A stretch of 64,000 bases of DNA, from positions 55,357,985 to 55,421,984 of the forward strand of contig CM073734.1 of assembly GCA_037113605.1 (NCBI GenBank), read 5' to 3'. A program made the translations under genes and the position numbers. The first letter of the stretch is position 1; each line of letters begins with the position of its first letter. Under the pieces are notes generated by a model. The model was not told where the DNA came from and ran no database searches. It worked only from the letters and a program-made list of their open reading frames with translations. This document shows positions 20,850-32,743 of this stretch, piece after piece. Source of the stretch: Calophaca sinica (taxonomy: Eukaryota; Streptophyta; Magnoliopsida; Fabales; Fabaceae).

Positions 20850-21350
20850 CATAATCGGGGAGTATACTAGGCTACCATACTCAATTATTTTCGCACCTGT
20901 ATACCGTACTCAACTGCTTCCGATGTTGATCCATCGCCGTAGGACCAACACTCAACCAACCATGAGCTATCGTCCACAACACATTTCAGACTGCGTACAA
21001 CACGACCAATATATCTTAATTGGGGAGATACGCTAGGCTACCATACTCAACTTCTTCTGCACCTAGCACACTGTACTCAACTGTTTCTGGTACTGATCCA
21101 TCACCATAGGACTAGCACTCATCCGACCATGAACTATCGTCCATAACTCAACTCGACTCGACTCAACAACATATTAAATCTACTACATACGCAACTGAAC
21201 TGTATACGATATGGCCAATAATCCACAACCGAGGAGTATACTAGGCTACCGTACTTAACTGCTTTTGCACCTAGCACGTCGTACTCAATTGTTTCCGGTA
21301 CTAATCCATCACCATAGGACTTGCACTCATCTGGCCATGAACTACTGTCC
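20850..21350. repeat. Tandem repeat inside solo LTR, three diverged units of 160-210 bp
   Basis: Each unit carries a version of GGAGTATACTAGGCTACCAT (near 20860, 21020 and 21232), then GCACCTA or similar, then GTACTCAACTG, TCCATCACCATAGGAC and ATGAACTATCGTCC. Units have diverged by substitutions and small indels. Confidence 0.75.
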
Positions 21351-22844
21351 GCTACTCAATTCAACAACAACTCATCTCTATCAACAACGAGAATACCATT
21401 CTCCAACTTTGAGAGTTTACAACAACATAGGTCAACCCACCTGAACGAATAAGTCTATTACCATTAATCCATTTCTCGGTCTAACATGCATCAATCATCT
21501 CCTCATCTCGACCAAGATCAGAATATACACTTCATCACTAGAAGAACAATCATATCATGCCAATATATACATCTCATATCATGCCACATCATCTAACAAC
21601 ATATCACATCACATAGCATATTATCATACAATAGGACATGTATAGCATATCAAAACATCTTTGATTAACATACTGATCACTCCTAATATCACCAAGGTAA
21701 CCAACTACCATCATGTTATCAATCAAGTACACAAGTAATCATACATAATCCATCCTTCACACACATATTAGTCAACATAATATAACATGTTATCAATCAT
21801 CCATAAATACCATGAGATTAATCCTATATTGGTTGATAGATCCGCGACGCCTATCCTTAGAAACAGTAGACCGTAAATCCTATCCTTAGGTGTTACTAAC
21901 ATCAAACTCTAGTAGGGTTTGAGGTCCCTTACATATGTTAACAGTTACACGCTACACCTTGAATCCGGTGATTAATGTTTCATCCTCCTCACTGGTAAAC
22001 TTTGGTTTTGCTCCGACTAACGAACAACACAAATGTACGAACTTCGAGATGAACGTCACAAACAAACTTCCTCCTCTAATGGAAAGGTTCAGCCACAACC
22101 ACCCCAACCACCTAAACTTTTCAAAAAATTCCACCGAACATGCCAACGTGATCCATATTTCACCGGAAACACAAAAGCGCACTCAGATTAGAATTTGGGA
22201 AAATGATAAAGCACGAATAATTAATTAAGGGATCAAGTGAGATTTTGTCCTTACAATTCCAGAAGTGAATTCCGACGGATTTCCAAGTCCTGGAGTGAAA
22301 TCTCGCACGCTCGATAGTCTGCTTGCACCAAAACCTTAAAACACGAAGAACATCAAATGAGGGACTAAGGACCAAGAATTTAACAAGGAAAGACTCAGAA
22401 AATAGAGTCTTCCCCTCTGATTTCGTGCCCATCAAAGCTCCTAGGGAAGTTTTGGCAAAACCCTAGCTCGTTCAGCACCCGTATGGCCCAATGAGGCCCA
22501 AGCAGAGTCAGATTAGGATTATGAACTGAAATGTGATAAGAGATTACCAAACCATATATAGATACAAGATTATGACACCATAGGTATATCGGTTTACCTC
22601 GATGAATCGACAATTAGAGATAAGCTCTAGAAAGGACGAACGGAAACAGACGAATCAGTACTGTCGGATTGATGAATGGACAATTAGAGGTGCTTGAATT
22701 TTGGCCACCAAACCTTGGGAAGTTCAAAAATTGTGATCTCTAGTAAGTTCCAAGTGTTTTGGTCGTGGTTATATGGAAAGGAAGTAAAAAAAAATGGAAG
22801 TGGAAGATCAAATGGGTTTAATTAGGGAGAAATCAGCCCCATTT

Positions 22845-22955
22845 GCGCTCAAATTTCGCGCTCCATTTCTTCCCAACGCGAAGCCATGTGCTCTAGCACA
22901 CCAGGCTTGCGCTCTAGCATCCTTGGCATGCGCTCCAGCGCATCTTTACATGTTT
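22845..22955. repeat. GC-rich degenerate minisatellite in solo LTR
   Basis: Short units around TTGCGCTCTAGCA / CATGCGCTCCAGCGCATC repeat about every 20-25 bases. A comparable GC-rich block is found in the plus-strand Tekay 5' LTR (46200-46390), so it may be a variable region of these LTRs. Confidence 0.5.
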
Positions 22956-23804
22956 CTTCACCGCGAAGCTTTCCCTCTCCAAATGGTCCAATCATGTGTT
23001 GCCACATGTCAACACCCCAGGTCCACTCACAAAGCGCCACTTGTCAACACCTTATTGGACCAACATTTGGTCCACTCAAAAAGAACCACATGTCATGATC
23101 TGAGTGAGTTCTGGAAGGACAGTGTGCTGGAGCGCATGACCTATGCACTGAAGCACAAATCCAAGCGTTTGAATCACATCCTTGTATAAAAACTCCGAAT
23201 TTTCTTGATTTCTTCGATTCTAGTGCTTCTACCTTCCAAAACTTGATATCCTATCATCCAAACATTATTCCAAACATCTAGAATAGCTAATGAACCTTAG
23301 GATTAAGATCTTAAACCCTAATCATGTGTTTGAAAGTTCGCACTCGCACCTAAGGTAGGAATACCCGAAAATCCTCATTCTAGCTCCGATTGTTCTCAAA
23401 TTTCACATGGTTTCTAAGACTTATATCAAAACCCTAATAAAAAATTCTCTACCTTTACCTAACCTTCAAACCTCATAACACTCATCACAAACGTAACCGT
23501 TAAGTGAGGTACTATCTCGACTTCACATGGTCATCCTTCAATCCTATCCTGAAGGCTTACCCTAACACTCACTAAACACTTAATTGTCACTTAATCATGC
23601 CTCATGGACCCACCAATCCTTCACTTAATTAAGTACCATCCATGCCTCATGTACCTTCCAAAACCTAGCCAATCTGTTACTCAAGGACTCCCGCCAGTTC
23701 AACCCTAAATTAAACACTTTCTGACCATATAATCCAAAGGCTTCACCATATGCTTACTAAACACTTAGCTTCTTAACTAAGGTTTAGAAAACCATAATGT
23801 TACA

Positions 23805-24247
23805 TGTGTGTCATACATTAATTTTGTCTGGCCTCTATTTTATAATTTTTTTGACGGGATTTATAAATTTTTGCTTATTATATATGTTAGTAATAAAATA
23901 AGTAAATAGTAATAATAATAACAATAATAAAAATAATATTTTTGGTCTCAAAGAATATAAAGAAGAAGGCAAAATAAAGTAAAAAAGAAATAAAAATTAA
24001 AAAAATAAAGTAAAAAGAAATAAAAATGTTTTTGAAGAAAAGGGATGCATATAGCAAGGCCCATATTAAAGGTACCCCCCAATTTCCAAAAAAACCTAAA
24101 ATACCCCTACCCAAAATAATAAAATTACAATTCAGATTTTCTCACCCTCACTCAATTCCAAAAATTCCAAATTCCCAAACGAAAACCTCTGCACTCTTTC
24201 CAGAAATTAGAATTTACAGTAAGTTTTTTTTCCTGTTCTAAACATTC
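23805..24247. other. AT-rich region upstream of the palindrome array
   Basis: A/T runs with a long purine-rich stretch near 23940-24040 on the plus strand. No gene recognised. It leads into the palindromes and the MAIN-like pseudogene and may be part of its original upstream region. Confidence 0.4.
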
Positions 24248-24520
24248 TACCGTAAATTATGAATTTATGGTATAAAAAAATGCATACTGTAAATTCATAA
24301 TTTACGGTAGGAGTCTAATTTAACAATTTTCCATACCGTAAATATGAATTTACGGTATCCATTTTTGAAGATGCATATCGTAAATTCATATTTACGGTAT
24401 ACATCTTTGAAATTTCATACCGTAAATAATAATTTATGATATGGATTTCATACTGTAAATTACTAATTTACGATACGAAGTTTTTTTTATTTCATACCTT
24501 ATATTATGAATTTACGGTAT
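24248..24520. repeat. Array of seven 25-27-bp palindromes (TACCGTAAAT...ATTTACGGTA)
   Basis: Seven near-perfect inverted repeats at 24248-24272, 24285-24309, 24333-24358, 24375-24400, 24417-24442, 24451-24475 and 24494-24520. All share arms TACCGTAAAT / ATTTACGGTA with few mismatches and a centre of 4-6 bases. Spacing between centres is 34-49 bases, and spacer sequences are not conserved. Only the palindromes are kept, unlike a simple tandem repeat. They sit 150-430 bases upstream of the first Met of the MAIN-like pseudogene. Confidence 0.9.
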
Positions 24521-24835
24521 GTGTTTTTTTATTTATTTGTTACTTAACTATGAATTTTAATATAATTTATTTGTTTAAATAAAAATATATTTATTTGATA
24601 TTTTAAGTAAGCTATCTTAAATTTTTTTTTAATTTTGCAATACTAATTATTTGGATTTTTTATGGTTCCAGATATGCCTAGGACGAGACGAGCTTCTGTT
24701 GCTGCTAGTGCCTCTGCTCCTGCTAGTGCACCTCCCAGAGAGCGGCAACCAATGATTGCGTCTGAGCGTAGGAGGCGTGTTCAGCACAGACAGCCTCACG
24801 ACGAAGAATCACTGAATTTGATATGGCACGAGGAG

Positions 24836-24900
24836 GTATAGAGCGGCAGCCAATGATAGCCAATGATTGCCTATCAGATATGGCACGAGGAGGTATAGAT
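24836..24900. repeat. Local duplication of MAIN-like exon 1 end including its splice donor
   Basis: The pieces GAGCGGCA(A/G)CCAATGAT and ATATGGCACGAGGAGGTATAG, present at 24752-24770 and 24821-24841, reappear at 24841-24857 and 24878-24898. The duplicated copy carries a second GAG|GTATAG donor in the first intron. Confidence 0.75.
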
Positions 24901-25904
24901 CTGGTTGTTGTTTGAATTTGATCAAATGTTTATTGTTTTGTATGATAAATGATGTTGACAAAGTTTATTTGTGTGCAGGATCGTGATGCGCCTAAGGTGG
25001 TCGCCCACGGCCTGAAGTTGCAGAAATGGTTGGGGCCGTGTATACCACTGCCTCCTCAGGTGGAGAAGGTAGTTAGGCGAGCCCGCCTATCATCCTTGTT
25101 GTACTTCAGCTTCAAGATGATTGACAAGGCATTATTGTCTGCCTTTGCTGAGAGGTGGCACCTGTAACACCCCGCTGTCCTATTCATGCTTTATTCTACA
25201 TAATTAACCTAACCCGCGTAATTAACATGTATAAAAATACGGGTGAATTAAAACTGAAGGCACAATAAGACAATGACGTGTCACAGTGAAGTAACTAGTG
25301 TCATAAAATATATAAATATGTTTTCTCAAAAGATGGCCTCATCAGTATGGCCTAAATTATCAGAGTGCACAAGTAAGCATAGTGTAAATAGTACAATACT
25401 GTCATCCAAAATATAAACCGATAAGGCTAAGCCATGCCTCACCTAAACATACCAAAACCAAACAAAACATCAACACAAGACTCCTGGCCAAAGAGACTGC
25501 AAAAACATCAGTAAGGTGGATGCTGAGAGTTCCCACTCTGTGATCCAGCTCGCTTATGACTCAAAGCTCTCCCAAAAATGGATCTTCGGGGCCTGCTCCG
25601 TCATCAATGACATCACTAGGAATAGCTTCATTGGGTAGAGCTGCTATTGCATCCTCCTCAAAAGAGTTTAATATAGAAGTAATATATATATATACACAAG
25701 CATGCAAACACAGGGAGATAAGAACAACACATCCATTTAAAAGCGGGAAATGCATAAGTAGAATGAGAGTAAGACAATCTACACAGATAATCACATATAT
25801 AACAAATAGGATCTAGCTACCATCTTCCACTTACCCCTTGTCTCTCAATGATTTGTGCATCATGGAATCTTTTGTTTACTATTGTCGCTATACTCCCAAT
25901 TTTC

Positions 25905-26170
25905 GAAAGGAATACGTATTGGCGAACCCCTTTTCCGTTAGGTTACCGTCCCCCTTTCCCGATAGGGACTCCCGCCTCCCTTTTTCGATAGAGACAAGGC
26001 GACACTAGCCTAGTCCATGAGGTATTCCCCTTTTTCGATAGGAATCCTCCTCCCCCTTTCCCGATAGGGACGTCCGTTTTCCCCTTTTCCGATAGGGAAC
26101 GGAGTGGATCTAACCTGCTGGGCGAGGTATCCCCCTTTCTTGATAGGGATCCTCTCCACATCCCATTCCC
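25905..26170. repeat. LTR-internal tandem repeat with CCGATAGGGA core
   Basis: About nine units of CCCCTTTCCCGATAGGGA-like sequence separated by short variable stretches. The same block is present at 33475-33745 and, reversed, at 60490-60710. Each core contains TCCCGATAGGGA, a small inverted repeat. Confidence 0.8.
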
Positions 26171-26905
26171 GTTAAGAATGAAATGGTTACTAATGCAATA
26201 TCATGTTCATGCATCCAACACCTCATAATCATATGCCTCACATCATTTTATGCTCACATACCCAAACTCATATCATGTTATGCAACATATCATACTTAAG
26301 TGCTACAATATCTTATAAGCATTCAAATTCACATGTTATCACAGATATCACAACATCATATATTCAACAGGCATGTCATAAAGCAATCCTAGGCAAGTTA
26401 CTACCCTCATACCATAAATAAACATATTTATTAGGCAATCATATTTAATAATAATAAATCCTAAGTTAGTTGATGGGTCTACCACGCCTATCCTTAGATG
26501 TGGCACACCGTAACCCCTATCCTTAGGTGTTACTGACATCAACCTCTAGTAGGGCTTAGGTCACCCTACAGATGCCAAACAATCATATCTACTACACATA
26601 ACCCAACAGAAGTATATTCTTTCTCCCACCTGGAATTCGGAGTACTTGGAACCACGGGCGGACACTGAACCACCACCAAGACTCACAAACAAATAATCAA
26701 ACACTCCTCACACCAATCTTATTTTGAGAATGACCAACAAAAACGGAAGCAAAAGGTTAAAGAATCTCACTGTAAGACTACAATTTTACTTAAGGAGTAG
26801 AGCAATTTTTGACTTTTCTTTCACTTTCTCTCTCTAGAACTCTAGAGCTTCTCTCTCTAAGACTCTCACAAATGGAACTTATAAATTTATCCTACATTGC
26901 CTCTC

Positions 26906-26913
26906 TATTTATA
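26906..26913 (-). promoter_or_regulatory. TATA box in Tekay 3' LTR
   Basis: TATAAATA on the minus strand in the context TTTCCTATAAATAGAGAGG, followed by purine-rich leader. Equivalent to 59560-59567 and 46653-46660 in the plus-strand copy. Its counterpart is missing from this element's own 5' LTR. Confidence 0.7.
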
Positions 26914-27988
26914 GGAAATCACAAGGTCATGTGTTGAATTCCTATGGTACCATTTGTCACGATCTTATGGTTCCGTTTGTCCTAAAGTTGTGGTGCCACT
27001 TGTCAAACTCTTGTGGGTACTAATTCTTAGCCACATGTTTAGTCCAAGCTTATCCAAGTTCTAGTCATTACCTAGTCACCAATCCTATCCATTAGGACAC
27101 CTAAGCATTAATGCTAACCACATCTTCTTCTCTTTCTTATCCATACATCTAAGCATCCTTATCCATTAGTAGCATTCTTATCCGTTAGTAGCACTCTTAT
27201 CCAAAAACACCTAAGCATACTTATCCTTAAGGACACTTATCAAGTTCCTATGAAATTAAGAGTCCATCCTTATCTTAATTCACTACAAGCCACATATTAA
27301 TCCATTATTATCTTTAAGACATTTGTCCAACAACTATGGTGCAACTTGGATTAATATTAACTATACAAATAATTCATACTTATTCATCCAACTCAGCAAT
27401 CTTATCTTTGCTCATTCTTAGCCACTAGTTTATCCAGACACATCATTCATTCTTATCCAAATCTTTAGTGAATCAAATCAGATCTTATCCAAATCTAGTT
27501 AAGTCACAACCTATTGACACTTCACCATTCTTATCCATTAGATAAATATCTTTGGTCAATCTTCATCCAAGACCATGACTCATCATTCTTACCCCTAATT
27601 TTATATACTTGTCACATAATCACTTAACTAAGTCAATTAACAAAGTTTACGATACAAATGGAATTTTTGTAGAAAAGGGTAAAATAGTCATTTCATAATT
27701 TAATGGCTTTTTAGTGATTTCAAAAGATTAGTAAGGGCAACATAGTAATTTCAAATATTCTAGAAATTTCAAAGGCATTTTGGTAATTATCTAAAATTAT
27801 TAAGGATAAAAATGGAATCTCATAAATTAAGGGTATTTTGGTAATTTCATAAAAGTAGTAAGGGTAAAATGGTAATTTTATATCTAAGTGTTCTAATAAG
27901 AAAATTCCAAGTGTCGCATAAATTAATTTATCGAAAATTTAATATACTGCGTTACTAAAAAATTATTCTCAAAAATTGGGATGCTATA

Positions 27989-28008
27989 TTTCCACCTCCC
28001 TTAAAAGA
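27989..28008 (-). other. Polypurine tract of minus-strand Tekay element
   Basis: On the minus strand CTTTTAAGGGAGGTGGAAA immediately before the 3' LTR start TATAGCATCCC. Confidence 0.8.
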
Positions 28009-28019
28009 GATTTCGTCCC

Positions 28020-28475
28020 CGAAATCACGTACCTGAAAATAAATGTGGGTACTGTTGACGAATCTCACTCTCACGCTCCCAAGTCATGTCACCAGTAATA
28101 TCATCCCATAGAACCTTAACTAGGGGAACAGTTTTACCACGAAGTTCCTTCATCCTCCTATCCAAAATCCGTACCGGTAATGCTTCGTACTCTAAGTTCT
28201 CTTTCAGTTGTATTGACTCTGGTTCAAGTACATGTGATGGATCGGAAAAATATTTGCGAAGTTGAGAAACATGAAAACATCATGGAGTCTGGAAAGATTA
28301 GGTGGCAAGGCAATGTGATAAGCTACTGGGCTAATCCTACGCAGAATTTGGAAAGGTCCGATGAATCTAGGGGTCAGTTTTCTAGATTTGATGGCTCTGC
28401 CAATTCCAGTTCTAGGTGTTACTCTCAGAAAAACATGATCTCCTTCCTGGAATTCTAAAGGTCTCTTCTGCCTAT
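28020..28475 (-). pseudogene. Tekay integrase C-terminal end with chromodomain-like region
   Basis: On the minus strand the sequence reads QEGDHVFLRVTP, then SRLHDVFHVSQLRKYF, then a segment with RMKELRGKTVPLVKVLW and TWERESEIRQQYPHLF. The last is the chromodomain-like part of Tekay/Del integrases, thought to guide insertion to heterochromatin. It corresponds to 58500-58926 in the plus-strand copy and ends just before the polypurine tract. Small breaks keep it from being one open frame with the core. Confidence 0.75.
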
Positions 28476-28476
28476 C

Positions 28477-29277
28477 CTACGCTACCTTCATATTTTCTCT
28501 GATCTTCCTCACTTGTTCTGTGGTTTGTTGTACTAGTTTTGATCCTAATACTTGGGTATCTCCAGTTTCAAACCAACACAACAGGGTTCTACACTTCCTT
28601 CCATACAATGCCTCAAAAGGCGCCATACCTATAGTTGAGTGAAAACTAATGTTATAAGTAAACTCCACTGAAGGTAAAAATTCATCCCAACTCCCCACGT
28701 GCTCCAACACGCAAGCTCTCAACAAATCTTCTAGGGTTTGAATTGTTTGTTCTGACTGACCATCCGTTTAAGGATGATAAGCTGAACTTAATCTCAACTT
28801 GGTCCCTAAAGCTCGTTGCAATTCATTCCAGAATCTAGAAGTGAATCTAGGGTCTCTATCACTGATGATGCTCGAAGGAACACCATGTAACCTTGCAACC
28901 TCCTTGATATAAATCTGAGCCAACCTCTCCAAAGGACACTTCTCTCCGATTGGAATAAAATGAGCACTCTTGGTCAATCGGTCAATGATTGCCCATATTG
29001 CATCAAACTTCTTAGGTGTTCTTGGTAATCCCACTACAAAGTCCATTGCTATTCCATCCCACTTCTATTTGGGAATATCCAAAGATTGCAATAATCCTAC
29101 TGGCATTCTATGCTCAATCTTAGCTTTCTGACACACCAGACAAGACAAAACAAAATTTGCTATGCCCTTCTTCATACCAGGCCACCAAAACATCTTCTTC
29201 AAGTCTTGATACATCTTAGTGGTGCCCGGATGAAAACTAAGCTTGTTCCTATGGCTTTTTCCAAAATCATCCTCCAA
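28477..29277 (-). pseudogene. Tekay integrase: zinc-binding and catalytic core
   Basis: Three adjoining open segments. 29065-29277 holds the HHCC zinc-binding part (HPGTTKMYQDLKKMFWWPG, SCLVCQKAK). 28768-29046 holds the core with MDFVVGLPRTPKKFDAIW and SIISDRDPRFTSRFW (first and second catalytic Asp). 28477-28725 holds EFLPSVEFTYNISFHSTIG and EALYGRKCR. The third catalytic residue falls between segments. The breaks are a TAG after LDIPK (29065) where the plus-strand copy has Trp, and a TAA after SAYHP (28768) where that copy has Gln. Confidence 0.88.
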
Positions 29278-30262
29278 AGTTCGGTGTCATGAGGGACACA
29301 AACTCTGTCTCCGAACCTTATCACTCCATCTGCCTTGATGTTGAACTCAGAAATCTCTCCATTCTTCATCGAATCCTTTATCTTAACTAACTAATCATCA
29401 AGTCCTTGCTTCTCCTTCACTTCTCTCAAAAATTCGTTGGTCACTACAAGCTGCCCCAAACACATCTTATTCTTATACAACTGGACTCCCAAATTCGAGT
29501 CTCTAAATTGTTCTACCAACTCAAACTCCTTTATCATCAAAGTTGACACATGTAGGGATTTCCTACTTAAAGCATCAGCTACAATATTAGCTTTTCTTGG
29601 ATGATATTGCAGCTTAAACTCTAATCCTTAATAAACTCCATCCACCGCCGTTGTCTCATATTCATCTCCTTTTGGTCAAATAGGTATTTCAGGCTTTTAT
29701 GGTCACTAAGTACCGTGAACTTAGCTCCATAAAGATAGTGCCTCCAAATCTTCAATACAAAAACAATGGCTGCAAGCTCAAGATCATGGGTAGGGTAGTT
29801 CAGTTCATGAATCCTTAGTTGTCTTGACGCGTAAGCTACAAGTCTCCCTCCTTGCATTAGAACACAACCCAACCCTTAATAAGATGCATCACAATATACT
29901 TCAAATTCTCCTAAGGAATCAGGTAAGACTAACACAGGTGATGTGGTTAACCTCTTCTTTAATTCCTAAAAACTCTCTTCACACTTGCCAGACCACACGA
30001 AAGGGTTTTCCTTTCTCGTCAACTGGGTCATTGGTAAGGCTATCTTCGAGAATCCTTCTATGAATCTTCTATAATATCCAACCAATCCAAGGAAACTCCT
30101 AACCTCACTCACAGTCTTGGGTCTTTCCCACTTAGTGACAGCCTCCACCTTCGAGGGATCTACAGTAATTCCATCCCTATTGATTATATGCCCAAGAAAT
30201 TGCACTTCTTCAAGCCATAACTCACACTTTGATAGTTTAGCATAAAGCTGTCTGTCCTTCAA
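29278..30262 (-). pseudogene. Tekay RT connection region and RNase H
   Basis: 29966-30262 is the end of RT (LSKCELWLEEVQFLGHIIN, PSKVEAVTKWERPKTVSEV, FLGLVGYYRRFIEGFSKI). 29621-29872 is RNase H (CVLMQGGRLVAYASRQLRIH, HDLELAAIVFVLKIWRHYLY, SDHKSLKYLF). The plus-strand copy shows that the stops between them are CAG to TAG at about 29963 and CAA to TAA at about 29875. A frameshift follows at about 29620, and the linker to integrase continues at 29300-29610 in other frames. Confidence 0.85.
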
Positions 30263-30265
30263 AAT

Positions 30266-31378
30266 CTAAAGTATGGTTCTAAGATGCCCCACATGCTCTT
30301 CTGCGGTATGCGAATAAATCAGTATGTCATCAATGAAGACGACTACAAATTTATCTAAGAACAGTCTAAAAATTCGATTCATGTAATCCATGAATACTGC
30401 TAGAGCGTTAGTCAAACCAAATGGCATAACCAAGTACTCATAATGTCCATATCTAGATCTAAAGGCAGTCTTAGGAATATCTTCTTTCTTGACCCTAATC
30501 TGATGATAACCAGATCTTAGATCAATTTTTGAAAATATTGTCGCTCCCTTCAATTGATCCATCAAGTCATCTATTCTAGGCAAATGGTACTTGTTCTTAA
30601 TCGTTACCTGGTTAAGTTGCCTATAATCAACACACATCCTTGCAGATCCATCCTTCTTCTTCACAAACAGCGCCGGTGCTCCCCACGGTGAAACACTGGG
30701 TCTAATAAATCCCTTCTTAGTTAGGTCATCCAATTGAGACTTTAACTCTACTAATTCTGTTGGGGACATTCTATAGGGTGCTATAGAGATCGGTCCAGTC
30801 CAAGGGATAAGATCTATGGTAAATTCTACCTCTCTTTCTGGGGGTAATCCTGGAATATCATCTGGAAATACTTTTGGATATTCTCCCACTATAGGTAAAG
30901 AGTCAATGCTAGGAGTGTCCTTAGCCTCCATAGAAAATAACATCACATATTTCTGAAAGTTACCACTAGAGGTAAATTGACTTTCATTAGCAGATACCAT
31001 ACAAACTTGTTCACGAAAAGTAAGGGTCTTATGGGAACAATCTAGTAAAATGTGGTTAGCGGCAAGCCGGTCTATTCTTAGGATAATATCTAAATCTTGC
31101 ATAAGTAGGCAAACAAGGTCTATTAAGAAATTCCTATTTTCTATTGTGATTGGGCATTTAAGGCAAACAAAAACAGTAGTTAAAGGATCACTAGTAGGAG
31201 TAGAAACTACCAGTTTACAAGGTAAAGAGGAAACAGGCAATTTCAAATGCTCCACACATGCAAGTGAAATAAAAGAATGGGTAGCCCTAGAGTGAAACAA
31301 CACAGATAAGAGTTTACCAGAGACTAAGCACATACCCTGTATTAGATCCGGCGATTGAGAGGACTCAGCTCCCTTCAC
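30266..31378 (-). pseudogene. Tekay protease and reverse transcriptase, protease active site lost
   Basis: A 370-residue open frame. The protease begins near residue 16; where the plus-strand copy has VLFDSGATHSF this one has VLFHSRATHSF, so the catalytic Asp is His (codon 31292-31294) and the Gly is Arg. RT starts near residue 150 with PPEREVEFTIDLIPWTGPIS. It carries PSVSPWGAPALFVKKKDGS, FSKIDLRSGYHQIRV (catalytic Asp), MPFGLTNA and VVVFIDDILIYS (catalytic DD), and the frame ends at 30266. RT motifs look whole, but the element could not process its polyprotein. Confidence 0.9.
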
Positions 31379-31527
31379 ATTAAATACTCTCCCCGTAGCC
31401 TGAGGTCTGCCTGCACCGGCTCCTCCTCCTCATCCTACACTATCACGTCCTGCACCATTCCCAGCTCCTCTTCCTCCACGTCCTTCTACAGCATGTCTGT
31501 TTGCAGCTCCTTACCCACTCTAGTAAT

Positions 31528-32498
31528 CTAGTGACTTAGCCGTCCACACTGATAACATTGCTTCGACTCTGCTCCACTCGTTGGCACTGCACAATCCTTG
31601 ATAAGATGCGGACCTCCACACCTAAAACACCCCTGAGTCCTCACCACAACTCCAGCACTTGTAGTAGCATTAGGCTGTGCCGGCCTAGTGTAGGGTCCAG
31701 CTCTGCCCTGCTGAGATCTTACTCCACCATGTCTACCTCCACCTCTGTGTGCACCTCCCCTCGTGCTACCACCACTCCTGATAGGTCCACTACTCCTCTG
31801 TTGATCTCTCTCTATCCATACTCTCAAGCTCTATACACTGCTCTACCAACACTGGGAATCTTGTTATCCTTAATGGCGCTATAGCCCGACGTATCTCATA
31901 TCTCAGCACATCCTGGAATCTCTGACACATCCACAGTTCGCTAGGATGCAAGCGATAAAACTCCGAGTAGTTCAGTAATGCCTCAAACCGTGTAGCATAA
32001 TCACCTATAGTCATGTTTCCTTGTTTAAAACTCTCAAAGTCCTTCTCCTTTTCCTTACGGTTCAGCCTTGGAAAGAATTTCTCCAGAAAACTTTCCTTAA
32101 ACAGTTCCCAGTTCACTTCGTGTCCTTGTTCCTCCAACAACCTTTTCTTGCCTCTCCACCAAGACTCTGCATTACTAATCAGCATAAAAGAAACAAAAGA
32201 TACCTTCCTCTCCTGTATCCATTTCTCAGCTCCTTAGGGGTTAAACTCCCCATCAAACTGTGGAGGGTTTTCCTTTAGAAAATTTGTCTTACTACTATAA
32301 TCACTTATCTCTTCCCTCCTAGTCTGAGCAGCCTGCAAAAACTGAGCATTCTGCAGTGCTTACTAAAGCATAGCAGTGGCCAAATACTTGACATCACGCA
32401 AGATCTGAGTTATTACCTCCTCCAACACGAGAGGTCTCTCCATTCCCATGTCGTGCTTCGTTCACTCTCTCATGCACTGGTCTACTGCGACGAGCCAT
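31528..32498 (-). pseudogene. Tekay gag (capsid and zinc-knuckle region)
   Basis: Start ATG GCT CGT CG at 32498, with broken frames to 32190. 31790-32185 is a retrotransposon gag domain: SWWRGKKRLLEEQGHEVNW, KESFLEKFFP, MTIGDYATRFEALLNYSEFY. 31528-31827 is an Arg/Gly-rich nucleocapsid with GCFRCGGPHLIKDC (spacing C-x2-C-x3-H-x4-C, one residue short) and CYQCGRLSH, where a stop removes the end of the second knuckle. It packages element RNA. Confidence 0.85.
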
Positions 32499-32727
32499 GA
32501 AGTCCTGGAAAGAAATCATTAGCTAGAGGTACATAAGATATAAAGCATCATAGAAATATATGCCATATATCTTATGAATTGATAACTAGTCATCTTTATT
32601 TAAGGCAATAAAGATAACACAGACACTCTACCCATCTTCTAAAGATAGTCATATTCGGTGGGAATACGACTAGACTCGGCCAGAATTAACATCCTAAATG
32701 ACCTCACAGTCCGGTTAGGGCCGAACT

Positions 32728-32740
32728 GCTCAGATACCAC
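32728..32740 (-). other. Primer-binding site of minus-strand Tekay element
   Basis: On the minus strand TGGTATCTGAGC, one mismatch from the initiator tRNA-Met site TGGTATCAGAGC, three bases after the 5' LTR end. Confidence 0.8.
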
Positions 32741-32743
32741 AAA

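Larger units (their letters stand above)
20253..23804 (-). repeat. Probable solo LTR of a Ty3/gypsy element (minus orientation)
   Basis: Bounded by TGTGACATCC at the left and GTTACA at the right, inverted ends of the form used by gypsy LTRs here. Flanks are TGTGG on the left and TGTGT on the right, a possible 5-bp duplication with one mismatch. At 21835-21935 it contains the block GATAGATCCGCGACGCCTAT...CTCTAGTAGGGTTTGAGG, which matches a conserved block in the coding Tekay LTRs at 26470-26575. No gag or pol is present between the ends. At 3.5 kb it is longer than the other LTRs because of internal tandem repeats. Confidence 0.55.
25163..27988 (-). repeat. 3' LTR (full length) of minus-strand Tekay element
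   Basis: 2826 bp from TGTAACACCCCGCTGTCC to GGGATGCTATA in plus orientation. It contains TATAAATA on the minus strand at 26906-26913 and, at 25905-26170, a tandem block of about 25-bp units of the type CCCTTTCCCGATAGGGA. The partner at 32744-34524 is collinear but lacks roughly 26481-27521. Confidence 0.92.

Noticed and set aside
22794..23189. 131-residue plus-strand ORF with Ala/Cys-rich repeats.
   Set aside because: Lies in a GC-rich minisatellite within a solo LTR and has no domain; the opposite strand is equally open.
24248..24520. CRISPR-like look of regularly spaced ~25-bp palindromic repeats.
   Set aside because: This is plant nuclear DNA; the repeats vary, spacers are only 10-25 bp and there are no cas genes.
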